Source: Nautilus pompilius (lineage: Eukaryota > Mollusca > Cephalopoda > Nautilida > Nautilidae). Taken from it: a stretch of 64,000 nucleotides of DNA. Positions 36,901 through 51,900 of this stretch are shown here, piece after piece. The notes beneath the pieces were generated by a model, which was not told where the DNA came from, did no database searches, and saw only the letters and a program-made list of their open reading frames with translations. The stretch's first letter is position 1. Every line of letters begins with the position of its first letter. The stretch lies in the NCBI GenBank assembly GCA_018389105.1, contig JACATO010001579.1, forward strand, positions 1 to 64,000. The letters run 5' to 3'. The position numbers were made by a program, and so were the translations under genes.

Positions 36901-39900
36901 CTTCTCAGTAAAAATAAAATGGTAATTGACATCTTCCTGTTTCAAGATCTATAATGGTTAAATGGGTAGCCTCGTTCAACGTACAGGTTCATTTACCTGA
37001 AACCATAAATGTCAAACAGGTTGCGAAATCATTCTTGTGTCCTTGTCTTTCCTTGTTTTGACAATCACTCTTTAGTGGGATTGAGTCCTTTGCTTAGTCT
37101 GTTATGAGCCTTATTTTGGTCATCTTTGTCAGAGTATGAAAAAAGGGATTCTTCGATTTAAAATATTTCTGGATTGGCAGAGCCTTTACCAGAAAAATTG
37201 CAGAGAATTCCACAAAGTTGTCTTTTTACATCTTGTGTGCAGTTACCCATACAAGGGAGGAACACACTTGATAATTACATTAAGCATCACATTTTTGTTT
37301 TCATAAGAATAAATGTTAATTTGACTATAAATAATTCATCATACCCCTAACAGCTGTGCAGTACAAAAATGTTTCTTCTGAGAGCCAGTTTCTACCTTTG
37401 CCTGCCATTTTACAATGTGTTGAGTAATTCTGGAGAATAAACAGGTGGTGATTTTTTCTTCTGTTTAAAGTATTGACATTTTGTCACATTGTGTAATATT
37501 TTAGTGATGAATGCATTTTGCTGAAGTATAAAATTGTTCTTAATTTGAAACTTCTTTTAAAATTTTTAGAGGCTCTTAAAATGTTTTGGCAATCTGAACC
37601 ATCAATTGTTGGGAGCAAGATTTGGATTACGTGTTTTACACACACTGGTGGTGAAATAGAGTGGTGGCTGGGTGGTTATAAAGTTGCAGTGGCCAACCAA
37701 ACCTTCATGAAAAATATTTGGAGACAACCTTTTTGGGGCAGATGTATAGTACTAGATATGGTTCACATTGAGGTATCAGCAAAATTGATTTTAAAACCAA
37801 TAAAGCGATCTGATCATGGTATAAAGATTTATTGTGAATCTGGTGGAGTTAGTCTGCTTTACACAATGTCAGTTTACGGTGAGTTCCTTCTACATATTAA
37901 TTGTGCAGTTTGATTTAATTTTAAATATAAATATGTCGTAACTATTAATTTTGTGTTATTAATCTGTGAGAGCAAATTAATTTGGCAAAAATTCAGATTA
38001 ATCAAATACGATAAGAATACACCAGCAAGATTTGTGTGTTATGTGATTATATTTTATTTTGTTCATTTTGAATAAATTTATAAATTAGCTAACTTTCCAT
38101 TTCTCATTAGCTATCAATTTGTATGTCTTAATGAGAGACCCATGTTTAATGTTACTTATCCATTTTCTTCCCAATTATTTTTAAGATTTTTGGTTTCTCT
38201 TTCATTAGAATAATTTTGCAAGAACAAAAACATTGTAATGTACATCGATGTTTTGCTACCTTGGCCAAATTAGCATTTTAACCTTATACCTGTCTCCTTT
38301 TATCTTTTACAGCTCCGGTCAAGAATTTATATATTGGCAACTATTATGGAGAAATTCCTTTTATCCTAGGTTATTCTAGATCTTGTCATTGTACAGCAAC
38401 ATATGTTAAACCTTCTGCAATCATTAAGTGGTATTGGATCAAAGATAGGGAAGTGTTCCTTACTCAAGGAGTATATAAAGAATCTCAGACAGGACATGGC
38501 TTTGTAAACATTACTAGCACAATGACAATGAGATTTAGTAATGCAGATCATAGGAGAATAATATATTGCAAAGGCTACAATAAATATAATTCTAGAGGAG
38601 TAATAGTTTCCAGACGTGTTCAAATAATGAAAAAGCGTAAGTATTTTATATGCACCTAAAATAAAATTTGATAGGTAAAATAGCAGAGATTCAGATTTTA
38701 GTGTTTGCATTCGTGCACAATATTAAATACAAGAGCAGTACTCTGATTTTCACAAAGAAAACTCAACAAAAATGCTGTAATTATAAAACATGATTTTTCC
38801 AGATGACATGGATTAGTCTTATTAGAATATATAGTTGAAAGGTAAGTACATGCTTCCTTTTCATAGAAGAAAATAGGATTCTACCATGTTACTGGAATTC
38901 ATAGTTTACAGTTTACACAACTTTTTCTTTTTGAAATATTTAATGTTTCATTTGAGATAAAAGTGATTGCATGTCAAATAAATCCCTGTCTAGAGATTTC
39001 CCGGCTCCACGTCTAATTTTTTTTACTTATTTTTGTTTTTATTTTGTATATGTAATAAAGGAAGAAACCAAACACAATTTCTGTCCACTCACTCATTAAC
39101 AGTGAATCAACCCTTCTCTTCTAGTGTTCCAGCCATGATAAGGGCTGTGCCACCGACTTTCTAAATCACTTCTTCATTCAAAACTCAAACAAATGAAGAT
39201 GCATGTGTCCATTTTGGTTTATGTGAAATTTTCAAACAGCATCTTGAAAATGGTATAAAGAATGAATGAATCTAAGATATTTTACAAGTTACTATAGATA
39301 GGAGTAAAAAATTGGGAACCAGAATTTGGACCCTTTAAATTTCATTGGATCAGGTACTACGGGACCAAAACTCTGATAATGTGTCCGTCAATAGGAAACA
39401 CAATTCAGGACCAAAAATGGTTAGAATTTTCAGCCTAACATGAGAATAGATTTTTGAACTAAAAGTTGCTAAGAGAACCAGTGAGGTATATTATGTTAAT
39501 TTATTCATGTCCAGCACACACAACTTGTGCATACAGTATATGCATATATCTATGCAGCACGGCAGTTACTTGGTAATAGGACAGTGTTATTATTAAATTT
39601 ACGTCTGCTAAATCTGATAATTTAATGAACTTGTTCTGCAGGTTTCATTATCAGCACAGCTGTTGATTCCTCTCACACATTTACGTTACTTTTTACATGG
39701 ACAGACAAATTTTCATCTTATCAGTAATTCCCGATGTTCTCAACATTCTTTGTAGGCAGTTTGTTAAATACAATTCTGATTAAGACTAGATAAATATCCT
39801 ACAAGAGATTCCTAGTTTCCTTGAACTTTTCACTAGTTCTGGTTACTCTACATACTCTGGAAACACTCTCCATTTTTCCACCATCTGTCCTATAGTTATC

Positions 39901-42900
39901 TCTAATGTGAGTATCCATGCATTCTACCCAGTAGTTGCACCTCACTTATTCAAGGTTTACTCATGGACATATTCAGTTGATCACAGCCATTACGTGCCTT
40001 CTACATTCCTATCACTAATTGTGGGTATCTGTTCTTGCCCTTTCAGGACATTAGCCCACAGACTGCTCTAATTTTCAGTATTGTCACATTTTCACCTCTC
40101 ATGCCATTGAAAATACTTTGCTGTCAGCCCATGCGGTTTGACAGGTGAAACAAACACTATAAAATTTATTCAGTTTCTCTTTCTTTTAAAGAAAAAAAAG
40201 ATGGTATTTATTATTTATGGCAGCTACTGGTAGAACCTTTAGGCTATTGAGTGAATGCTTAGCTCCTTTTCAGGCATGATGGACTTGTTTGGACACCTGG
40301 GGACCAAAATATTTCTGTTTGCTTGATTTATCTTGGATAAGCTTTTGAAGGTTTATTAAATTATCTCAGGTCAACTGGAACTTAAGAAAATCTTAAACAT
40401 TTATGACCAGAAGCCAAATTGGCCTAAAGAGAAAATGAAGCTGGCAGAATAGCCTTTGTTATGCAAGTTAGTACATCAGCCAGTGCCTTGGTCAGCTTCT
40501 CTCCCATCACAGAAACTCCCTGAGACAAAGTTATTCTCCACAAACTGATTTGCATAATTAGATCATACCAGATAAACTGATATTTTCCTCCTGGTTTAAA
40601 TCGTAACATTCCTACTGTAAAATGTATTTAATAATTTTCGTACAGATGGATTTTGGCATGTTCTCTCCGCATCTTGAAATTTCAACAGGAAATTAAAAGT
40701 ATGCAGAACAAATTCTCTAAACTCAAAATGTCAACCCAGACATTTCAGAGACAAGGTCACTTGGCTGGTTCCACCTTTTAGTGGGGATTGCACCAAAATT
40801 TCAAGAATAAATTGTATTGAAGAAATCTCAACAGAACAACGATATTATTACCACTAGATAGTATGGCTAACTTATTGGTTATGTAATCAAAGGTGCGGCA
40901 TGGAGTGATTAATGAAATGTCTTTTTTACAACTTAGTTTTTCTATGAATAAGGGGACTTCGTGAACTGTGTTTCTGAAAATAGTTGTAAATAACCTTTTG
41001 AACATGATGTAATTGTGTGAAAACCTTCATTTACAAATTCTGTTTTCTGTATTTAATAAATCTTTGTTTTTCAGTAAAAGTGAATAAAGTTTATATTTCA
41101 AATAATGTCACTGGTAAATCAGCTTTGATTAAAGTGAGAGAGAATGTGGCAACAGATATTTACTGTTCAGCAAATAAAACTGATCCTAAAACTATCATTA
41201 CTTTCTGGGAAGTAAGACAAAATGGACAACAAAAAATGCTACGCCGTATGCAGCAAAAGATCTTAAAGCACAGCGGACTTTACACCACTGAATCTATGAC
41301 ACGCATTACTCCGGATAGACGAGATGATGGAGTTAAAATATACTGCCATGGTAGAAATATTTTTGCTCCTGATTTGGATTTTCCAGGTGTCGATTCTAGA
41401 AATTTGGTGGTGGAAATTCTACGTAAGTATTTTTGACTTTCTGTAAATTTTTGTAAACAATAGTTTTTTTTATATTTTAAAATAATTTGTACTCTAGGTT
41501 CTGAGAGTTAAATCTATTTAAGCCACAGTAGCAAAATGGGTGAAAGATTCATGTTTATACAATGGTGCAGCTATCCAGAGCCTGCTTGGATAATTTAGAA
41601 TTATGCACCTTGGCACAGTATTTTCTTTATCAGCCTACCATAAACTAAGCCTTTGTTAATCTGGTTAAACTCTCTTTGTTTGATTTACTGTCCATTTCCA
41701 GTTTTGCTCTTTCTTGCTGATGTAAATTACACATTTGTTTTCTGCATTGACCATTTGTTGTCACTCCTTCATTGGTTAGTATATGTTGACCGTTTTGTTA
41801 ATTTGATCAATCTTTTTACCACGGAATGTTCTTGAGGGTATATTGTTGGTTTTGCTAACTTCCAATTAAGCTGGTTATCATTCAAGATGCATGATTTTCC
41901 TTTGCTTTTCCTCCAATAACAAACTGTTGATGTCCATACATGAATCTAATATTTTTCTGGAAGCTGATCATGCCATGCCCAAAAAGTTTAGCTTATTGGC
42001 TATGAAAGCAGAAATACATTGTAATTTTGCTTTGAAAATTCACTGTATTTATTTAATTACTGCGTGTAATGGCTTCAATAGGGTTAGTGAGGAATTTGAA
42101 ACTATCTGATATCTGTTTACACATGATATCACAATACACAAACCTTCATATGGTCAAAATTCCTCGCAGATGGCCACCTTACTACTATGCTGGGGGCTCA
42201 CTTTCATAAATATAGTCGAGAGAATGCATGTTCACGTGCTGATGTTGAGCTATTAGTCTGTGTTGTGGTGATTGTGTCATTTCTTAGCCTGTGTATACTG
42301 AACATAATCTAGCTTCTTGATGAACTTTGCTTCTCCAAAAGATGTCCACATCTGATAGTAAGAAGTGCACAAACTAAATAGAGAAGAGGAAATGTTAAGC
42401 TGTTTTTATATGACCATAGTTCAAAATTTCAAGTCTTCAAGCAGACATCATATGGAAAACAGCTTTGGAGTTTGTTTAATGGATAGAAATAAATTATTGA
42501 AGATGCATGGAGGGAAATGTTGATGAGATGAAAATAACAAAAATGAGAAGGTGTTGGTAGCAGAAATTATCTATAAACAAAATGCTTACATCAATGTTGG
42601 AGGACCTACTGAGAATACCAAAGAGTTTGATTATCTCAACATGTTCAAACCTTCCTCATTTCGATATTTTCACTTCTATTCCACTGCTAATATATTTTGA
42701 ACAAAAGATCACTTAGGTTGTCAGTGATCCAAATGGTCTTTGAATGCAATTATTTGATATCAGTGAAATGCATTTCAGTTATGAAATAGAATTTTATTTA
42801 GTTTACATATGTAAAATGTTTCTTTATTTAATGAAATTTTATGGTGAGGTTTACTTGATGAATACTTTGCATTGTTGGTGATTTATATTTTAAGTCAATT

Positions 42901-45900
42901 AACAATATTATATATACTTTAATTGTCAGTAGTTGATTTTACTTTTGTTGCAGATGCTCCATATGATCCCCCAGTGATTTCCGGTATAAATAGTAACAAA
43001 TTTGTTTATGAGAATGATAAAGTTAAGGTGTATTGTTCATGGAGAGGCGGGAATCCTGACAATGCTCGTGTGACTTTGAAGTGTCCAGGAAACTCTCCTA
43101 CCACAGACACGCTAACAGTCAGTAAATACATGACAGTATCAAAACTGATGCATAGAAAACATTGCATTTGCACTGGATTGCACACACATAAAACGGTGAT
43201 TGGTACATCGACACAAGTCTTCAAAGTTTCTTGTAAGTTCAGTCAAAGAATCTTTTTGCATTTGTATAGTAAAACACCATTTATCCACATTATTTGAGTT
43301 AGAAATCTTAGTGAATCAGCAAAGACATAGATAATTAGATAAATAAACATCCCAAATGTAAATCCCATGAATTAAGAAATTTGAATCAGCTGAAAATAAC
43401 CAACTAATTTATTCTCTAAATGATGAGACAATCTGGCAATTTTCTCTACTTTCATTGAGTTTTATATGCATTAAGTGTATCCACTAATAAAGAAAATTTC
43501 AGTGGCACCATTTTCTAGGCAGTCTTTCCCCAGCTTGATTCATTGGTACCAACCAAAATTATGGAAGGTCATAAGTTACCAAGGTAAATAGTCTGTTCTT
43601 TAATCGTTAAGTAATATTCACCCATACAGAGACAGTGTACACCTGTTTTTGTCTCTGGAACCGCAAGTATCTTTTACCCTGTGGACAATGTCATCAAAGA
43701 TCATATATTTCCTTGTAGCTACTTTACCTGCTGTTTTCAAATTTTCATTGAAAAAATAAGTAATCTTTTCTTTATGGTGCATGACAGGTAACACATTCTA
43801 ATGGTTAGTCAACACATTATCCTCCTCCAGCAGGGTTTCCTCAAATATTGAGAAGTTCTCTCTCTTATTGCAAGCAGTGCAGTACACAACCACAGTAACA
43901 ACAAGAAATGTGATCAATCTGTTAGTAAATCACCTGACAATGTTTCTGTGACATAACAGAACATAAAGGGATGAATTGATTGTTATGTAGCATAAATATA
44001 ATTCTTTATTCATGCCATTGGCTTTCCAATGAGCTATTTTTGTTTAACTGTAATTACTATGCTTACAACAAATAATATGATGCAGAAGGGAAGCATTACT
44101 TACAAAGTTGGATTCTGAATGTCAACTTTATGATCAAATTTGACTGAGCAATATTTGCTCTTTATCCAAGAAGCAAGCCTATATGTGCTTTGTCTTCTTA
44201 AAGGCCATCACAGGAAACCAAATCTTCAACTTGTAACAGCATGAGAAGATGGAGGCAAACAAGCTTGCCATGGTTTGAAGGTAGTTAATCTTTGATTTAA
44301 TCTAAGAAATAAAGTTTAATATATTTTAAATTAACTAATGAAATAACAGCGTTTATAACCTTGTTCACGGGTATCTATCTGAGCAGCAAACATGTTTGGG
44401 TGGAGTCTTGCTAATGCCAAGAATACCATTCATTCAAACTAGAAGTCAGAAGGCTAATTTCCTAACATTTCAGGGATTTGATTGATTGCACCATTCTCAA
44501 AACATTCTTTTATTTTGGATGTAGACAATTCTTGTCTAAGGATGTGAATACTTGGAAGTAGGCACAGAGACTTCTTTGAAATCATTTCTTTTCAGTGAAA
44601 TCATAGAATTGAAATAATTGGACCACTTTTCTTTTACCTATGGCACTGATGCAGATATTTCAGTAACAGAATAAAAGATGTCTATCTATTGTTCTGAAGT
44701 TCAAAACTACTAAAAACTGTTAGAGATATTGAAAGATCCCTGAAAAATAGTCTTAAAATTTGTGTGTGCAATCATTACCGACAGAGCAGCATAGATGTTT
44801 GACAACCCAAATGTTTGTGTTGATAGAGGAAGGAAAAGAAAGGTTCTTTGATAAAGACAAGTCGGGTGGGCACCTACTATCATTTAGGAAGAGAACTTAT
44901 TGCATAGACAGTTTAGCTGCATTATGCTATTAGCAGTTTATCACTGCTTGCAATGATATAGTATGCTGACCTACAATAGCAAGATGGACAGGTTGAATAA
45001 TGATGATCTTGGCATTGAAAATTCAAATGGTCACCTCAATAAGCAACTCAGCTTGTCATTGTGACCTAGCTTTCTTAGTTGATGTAACATAATCTCATCT
45101 TTGAATTTGATACTGACAAATATATAACTATTGGCTGCACATAGCCACACCAGTTAATACAGATGTTTTGAGAGCTCCAGGCATAAAGCATGTTTAACCT
45201 TGTACAAAGTGGAATGTTTGAAATCTATTTTACCATCAAATCAGCTGGCATAAAAGGTGATGTCTTTTGGGGAAAAGGAAAAAAGAATTGGTTTGGGCCC
45301 TTATGACTGGAATAACTGTAAAATCAGCAAAGTTATATACATAAGGAAGTTTTTTTCAGAAACAATATTTATATATATATATATATAAGTTGTATTTTTT
45401 TCTTTGTCTCGTTGACATCGCGTAATAAAAAGACGTTTTCAATTCTCACGTCGTTGTTTTTAAATCAGAGAGGAAAAGCCTTTTATTGTTTCCTCTCATC
45501 TTTCGGTTTGTTAACTTTGACCAAGATCTTACGTTTAATCTGTTTTTGAAATTCCCTTTTCTTAATTGATTTTGGGGTTTACAGAAACCTGTGATGTCTG
45601 ACTGTTTAGAAGCAGCTGAGTGAAGATGTTATCGTCTACTTCTTAGCTGTTGTTTGTTAGGTTTTATTGCAAGAATTTGTTTGTCTCTTAGGTCTTCTCT
45701 CCAATATTTTTTTTTGGTCCAGGTAAATGACATTGGTACAACAGTAAATTTCGAATGATTTATACCTGGACAAGTGAAATTGGAATAATTGTAGGATTTA
45801 TTGAGAAATAATGTAACACAAACTTTTTAAAGAAACAGCACAGTATGATACCAATGGTAAACCTAGTATTCAGGACAAGAATGTGATTAGTATGAATCAG

Positions 45901-48900
45901 CCCTGTTCATTTTGTAAATATTGTTAATATTTTCTTTTTTATTTTCTTATTTAGTCAGACCAGTGGTAAAAATGATATTATCTACAACAAAAATCCAGGG
46001 CCGTCGTCTAAGCAACATAACTTGTTACATCCAATCTGATGGAAACCCACCAGAGTACATATTTAGACCGTGGGAGCACTGGTGGGGTCAAGTCCATCTT
46101 CGGACTCTCTCTGGTACCAGCCACCCAAGATTCACAGAAATTGTTTCTTTCTCATCAACGCACCAAGACAGTGGCACCTACAAATGCACAGTAATAAATG
46201 GGAATGCACAAACTGGACGCATTTTTTTTCAGTCATCTGAACTAAAAGTGAAGATACCATGTACGTTGTGAATTTTCATTTTCTTTTCTCTCTCACACAG
46301 CATCTGACAGCTTAGTTTTATTGTTAACATGACTAATCTGCTGAGTTCCGCATGCTTAACGTAAGAATAATCTGTAGTATTTCCTGCACAATTTTACCAC
46401 AGCTAAATGTTTATAATGCTGCTTAGTAATGATACAAGTCACTTTTGTGTCTAAGAATGCAGACAACTTTTATTCGGCTTAATCTGTTGATTATAACCAG
46501 GGAAATTAAATAATTACATTTTTTAATGTATGGTCTGGGAACAAATACCTGCCTTATAAGTAAATATAAAGAAATTGGCAAAAGTCACATGATTTGTAAT
46601 GTTTTCTATATCCCGTATATTTTACTGTAATGGAAATATTAGTTTTGTTTTATTTTTGCTTGCTCTCTCTGCAGATTATTGTTGTAGTAAAAATTATTTA
46701 TTTGTACTTGATGTCAATTTATTCTCTATTTCTATTTGTTTTTTGTGCAATAATCCACAATCCACCATTTCACATCAGAAGTTATTCATTTATTCATATT
46801 TTTGTTTATTAGTATTCAAATTTCATGTTGAATTGTTTGGTAACAAGTGAAATTTTATACTTCTAAAATCCATTTTTCGGTTACTTGCCAAACAAACTCT
46901 TCATCTGTGACCTTTAATCCTAGAATGAAATATCCAGTAAATGGGAATGTTGACAACTTCAGATCCCCAAATTGTTTGAAATTCAGGAATGCTGTTAACT
47001 GATATTCTGATACAAATATTTATACATTTTATACCAATAGATTTTCACTACATCTACTTCAATTTTCTTTGCTGTTTCTACTCTGAAATCTACATCTTAA
47101 TGAGATAAGAATTATTTGTGATGTGGATGCTGTTTGAGGATAATTTTCTAATACTGATTTGCTCAAAATCTCTCCCATATTTACTGTTTATTTCAGCAAA
47201 ACCAGTCATTGCTTTGCAAAGATTTACTATCAAAGCTGCTGAAGGCGCAGATGCTTTGCTGAGTTTAAAGTTCTATTCGTACCCTAATTATTCAAGTATT
47301 ACCTGGCTGAAGGTGAACAGAAAAATCAACCCTGAGTACCATTTTTCAAGGAGAATGTTGTGACCTTCATATCCTACAAAAATATCCTGAAAATATCCGG
47401 TTTTAAGGCTCTGGCTATTATAAAACATCTGAGTCTTGATGATTTTGGAAAATATAGAGTCAACATTAGTAATGCTGAAGGCTGGGTAACAGCCAATTGT
47501 CATACTATTGGGAAGGAGAGGTAATTTAAATACAATAAGAGGTTTGTTAATAAGGTTAGTGTGTTCTTTAACATTTGAGCACCTTTATAATTATTTTATA
47601 TTTGTGAGCTCAACTAACTTGGACTTTGATGCTAAAAGGTGTCAGATCATAGAATAGGTTGGTTTGGATTTCCAATCAGTGTTTGTGCTTTATGGCGATT
47701 CTGCGAACCCCACACACATCATAGGTGTAAATGTCACTCGCTGTCTATCAATTGTATGATCAGTTTACAAAATGATGTTCAAGCTGTAATTAAATGTTTG
47801 TCACCGTTCAGGGTTACAGCACAATTTCTCTTTTCAAACATTCTGTTGTGGAGCTTCAAAATTGCTGCTGCTGCTGCAAATGAAACGACAGACAGACAAG
47901 AATTTTTCTAAAATGATACGGTTATCTAGTATGGATACAGCAGTATTCCAGCATGAAAATTTGTCTTGGCCATCCCAGGAATGGTATCACTGTGGAAGAT
48001 TCATTGCAGTGCTGCTTTATTACCATCTGCTGAAACTGAAGTATGTATACAGAAGCACAGAGTGAATATGTTTATAGTAAACATGGCTGGAGGTGTACCA
48101 AATGAATGACCAGGTGATTTTGATGCCACAGCTGAAGGATTGTAGCCTCTGTGATGCTAAACCTATGGAAATTTACAAAGCAGCATTTTTATCGGAGGTG
48201 GGGACGAGGAGTTCACTGTAATTTTTAAGGGTAAAAGGAATGCGTCTGGCATAGATGAATGCCTGTTTAATTAGCTTAGTTAACATTGAGCCCTTTGATG
48301 AATTACTTAAAACTAGTATTGGAGCAGTCTACACGGATGTACCAACGATAGACCAATTTGCTGCTGAATGTTTGGATAACAGACATTTTGTACTTTGCTA
48401 GACAGGTGAACAGCAAACCCTGGGGGTGGGCTGAGGCAGTGATTTGCTAGATTCCACATAGCTATGGAAATAATAAAATGAATAATATAATATATTTTAA
48501 TGATACTGATCTAACTGAAATGTTTTGAGTCTTTGACACTATCAATTTAATTTGTAGTAGTGTAACAGCATTAGTTTACCTTTTCAGTGATGAAATGTTT
48601 TAAACTTCTTTTGTACACACAATTGTTCCATATTCAATAACGTCCATGGATTCCATTACTTCTGAGTATATACTTAGGTTTGATCACCCATTTTGATGTT
48701 GGACATATACAGAGATTAGAAAGAAGGTCATGTGGGTAAGAAATAGCTGTAAAACACTATACATGGAGTTTGTGGTTTACAGTAGGAGTCTAAATCCTTT
48801 CAAGAGTCACTTGTTGGAGTTACAGCTTTGCCCCTTTTGATTATTTCTTGTAATCAAGCACCTGTATTACTCGTCTACACCCCAACGTTTACAGAATCGA

Positions 48901-51900
48901 TCAAATGATATGGTACGCTATATTTTGTCCAAAAGTTGACTTGAATGTTACGAATGTAAAACAAAAAAATATTCCAAGCTTGCAGCGTTGTTAGTTATGT
49001 TTGTTTAGAGCTTCAAAGTCACCTGTATGTTTTTGTACAGTCACATTACAACAAGGGAAAGCTGTTTCTGACAATATTGTACTTAGAAAACCTGGCCTGA
49101 TATCAGTATTGTACTGTTCTCTGATTCTATAAAATAATTACAGTTATGTATTATTCTATACTATATGTATAAATGAGAAGTGTGATACCTATAGTTTAGT
49201 GCAGAAAAATCAATGGATTAATCTTAACTTGTGACATAAGGCTTGAAGATTTGATTTTCTCTAAAGTTCAGTGGTCAACACATTTCAATAAACTGATGTT
49301 TAATTATTTATCTTGCAGAACCTGAAGCAATTGTAGGAGTAGCTGGGAACTTGCCTATTGGAATACCTATTGCAGCCTTTTTTGTTGGACTTGTTCTGAC
49401 AGTAGGTGTTGCTGTAATTTCTAGATATATTTACAGAAGGCTGCTTTTTAAGCAAAGAGCAGAACATGGTGAGATTTTTTAAATTTTAATACATGTGAGT
49501 AGAGGAACCATTGACCAGGAAAACATTTAGAAATGATTAAACAATATTAGTATATCTGATTGTGATTAATAGTATTGGACTATAAGTAATCACTAGTACA
49601 GATAATACATTTATTCAGTATGTTAAGTTATATTTGAATCCTTGTGATTTATTGGTTCTTAATGACTTTTTCACAAAGGTAATTACAATACAGATTTTCT
49701 GGTTGAGTTTAAAGTGTCTTTCTAATTTGCACCCATTTAGGATCTTAAGGTAACGTAATTGGATAAAGGGACAAGAAGCTTTAAATCCTATATTAGCCCA
49801 TTTTAGGCATTATAGATGTGTACAGCCAAATAGTTATGTACATTTCATGGCTAACAGCAGATGAAGATGCCATCACAACATAGAGACTCTTATCATTCCT
49901 TAGTTTGAAGGGCAAAAGGCAGAATAACCAGTCTGCCAGCCACATCATAGTGTCATGCTACTATTGTACAATGTCTGTTTCACACAGTCTACTAGCCATT
50001 ATTTGCAAAGTTTATGAATAGCCAAATAAACTGGAGGGGAAGGACTCTCTCACATAAACAAAAACAGTGGAAACCTCAATGGGAGCCATTCTGTCTCATG
50101 GAAAGCTTGTTTGATACAGCTGGTACCTGTTAATAACATCATCAAGAGGTAGATGTGTAACACAGGCAAAGCTCGTCTCCATTGCCTAGTTTAAGTTGAT
50201 AATACTGGTGTTGTCAATTCTGTAAACCTATACACCAAGGGAGGAAAAAAGATCAGATGTCACATTACATGTGTTAGTGGCATCTCACACTGACAAACTC
50301 TGCAATCTCGGCAGTTTGTTCTCCATGATCTTCTGTGTATGCATAGTTTTTCCATTAAGACATTCAGAGTGATAAGGAAGTAACTGAATGGTCTGTGTAT
50401 ACAAATCTTTAATTTTTAGTTATCAATTGATAATGATTGAATAGCAAATTGACTACATTATAGCAATACTGTCATGTACAACTGATGGAGGTTTATTGTA
50501 ATTTCTGAATCATACAAGTACCTTGTTCATGTATTAATCAAATCCTGTCCAGAAAATGTGTAGAATGCATTGTTCAAGCTTTCGACACCCAGACCATTCT
50601 GTAGATCGTATTGCATTTTCAGGTTTTTCACCAGGTTCCAGCTACAATACTGCTACAGTCGGTGTTGATGTTACCCTACTGTGTGTGACTTTTGTTGTTT
50701 TGTGGTTGAAATTGAAGTAACCTTAGTTTATGGAAAAAAAACAACTCGTGAAGTCTTCTGGTGATGAGGGAATGCTGCTGCCACTGTTGATGGATCAAGT
50801 GTTTACACTCAATACAGAAGTTTGGTGCTGAAATTATAAAAGGCTGTCAGAAGAATGTACATTTTTTCTAAATTTTCTAGACGTTCACAACAGTCATGGA
50901 AGAATTACAAAATTAGATATGGATCTCGATGATGGATTTGTTTGGTGTGTAGCTTGATAACAAACAAGTCAGTATCCAGTATGAACAATATGCTAACTCC
51001 TAGTTACACAACTTGTCATTTCTCCTGCTATGTTATCGTTTGATCTCAGAAGAGGAATGTGATCGCTATAATACCAACTTTGTGGGCTCTAATGCACAAG
51101 GATATCACATTCTTCTACATTGATATCTTATATCTAAAATTAAAGGAAGTAAAATTATCATCTTGTGCAGAAATTCAATGTGACAAACAAATGAGGGAGA
51201 TTACTCTACAATAGTGTTTATGAATTTGAATATATCATCAGACGGTTACAATAGATTAAGATTGTTTTACTGCAAATCATTTTAGCTTTAATATACTATT
51301 TTGGTAGAAGAATTAATTACTGTGATCTTTTTTCTTATAGAAGAGGAGGTTGAGGATTAGAGATTTTAAAGTGATGGTAAGTTTTTAAATTAGTTTGTTT
51401 CCTTTTGAAAAATCCTTTTGTTCCATGAACCTTGACACAGCTTACCTTATGCTGAATTACTTTTATTTCAGTTTGTGTGTGCACACTGCATTAGCTAGCT
51501 GCTTGTTTGTTTGATGACAGGGGTATGGCAGAGGATCTGGTAAGGGCTCACAGGTATTCTCAGTACTGGGAATTAACATTATCACGGCAAAATATGTGCT
51601 ACCAAAATTTACGGACAGGGTCTTTGCTAAATGTGGATGAACATGTTTGTTTAGTGCTTTTCGATATTTTATCAAATCATTGGACAGCTTTTACTTCCTG
51701 GTTGTAAATTCAGGGGAAATAGTACTGTACTTTTTCATGAATTAAAATCCTTGACTCTTGAAATTTTCTTTTCGTTCAAAGACCATCTGTGACCTCCATC
51801 ATATAAATGTGACTCTTGGCCATTATTTCACTGATTTTACTTGTTTATTAAAGTTCTGAAGTGCAAAATGTCTGAGTATTTAAAGGTCAAAACTGTGGGA

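Noticed and set aside
38366-38710. 114-codon minus-strand open frame
   Set aside because: Antisense to the Ig2 exon of gene B, whose + strand frame has splice sites and Ig motifs.
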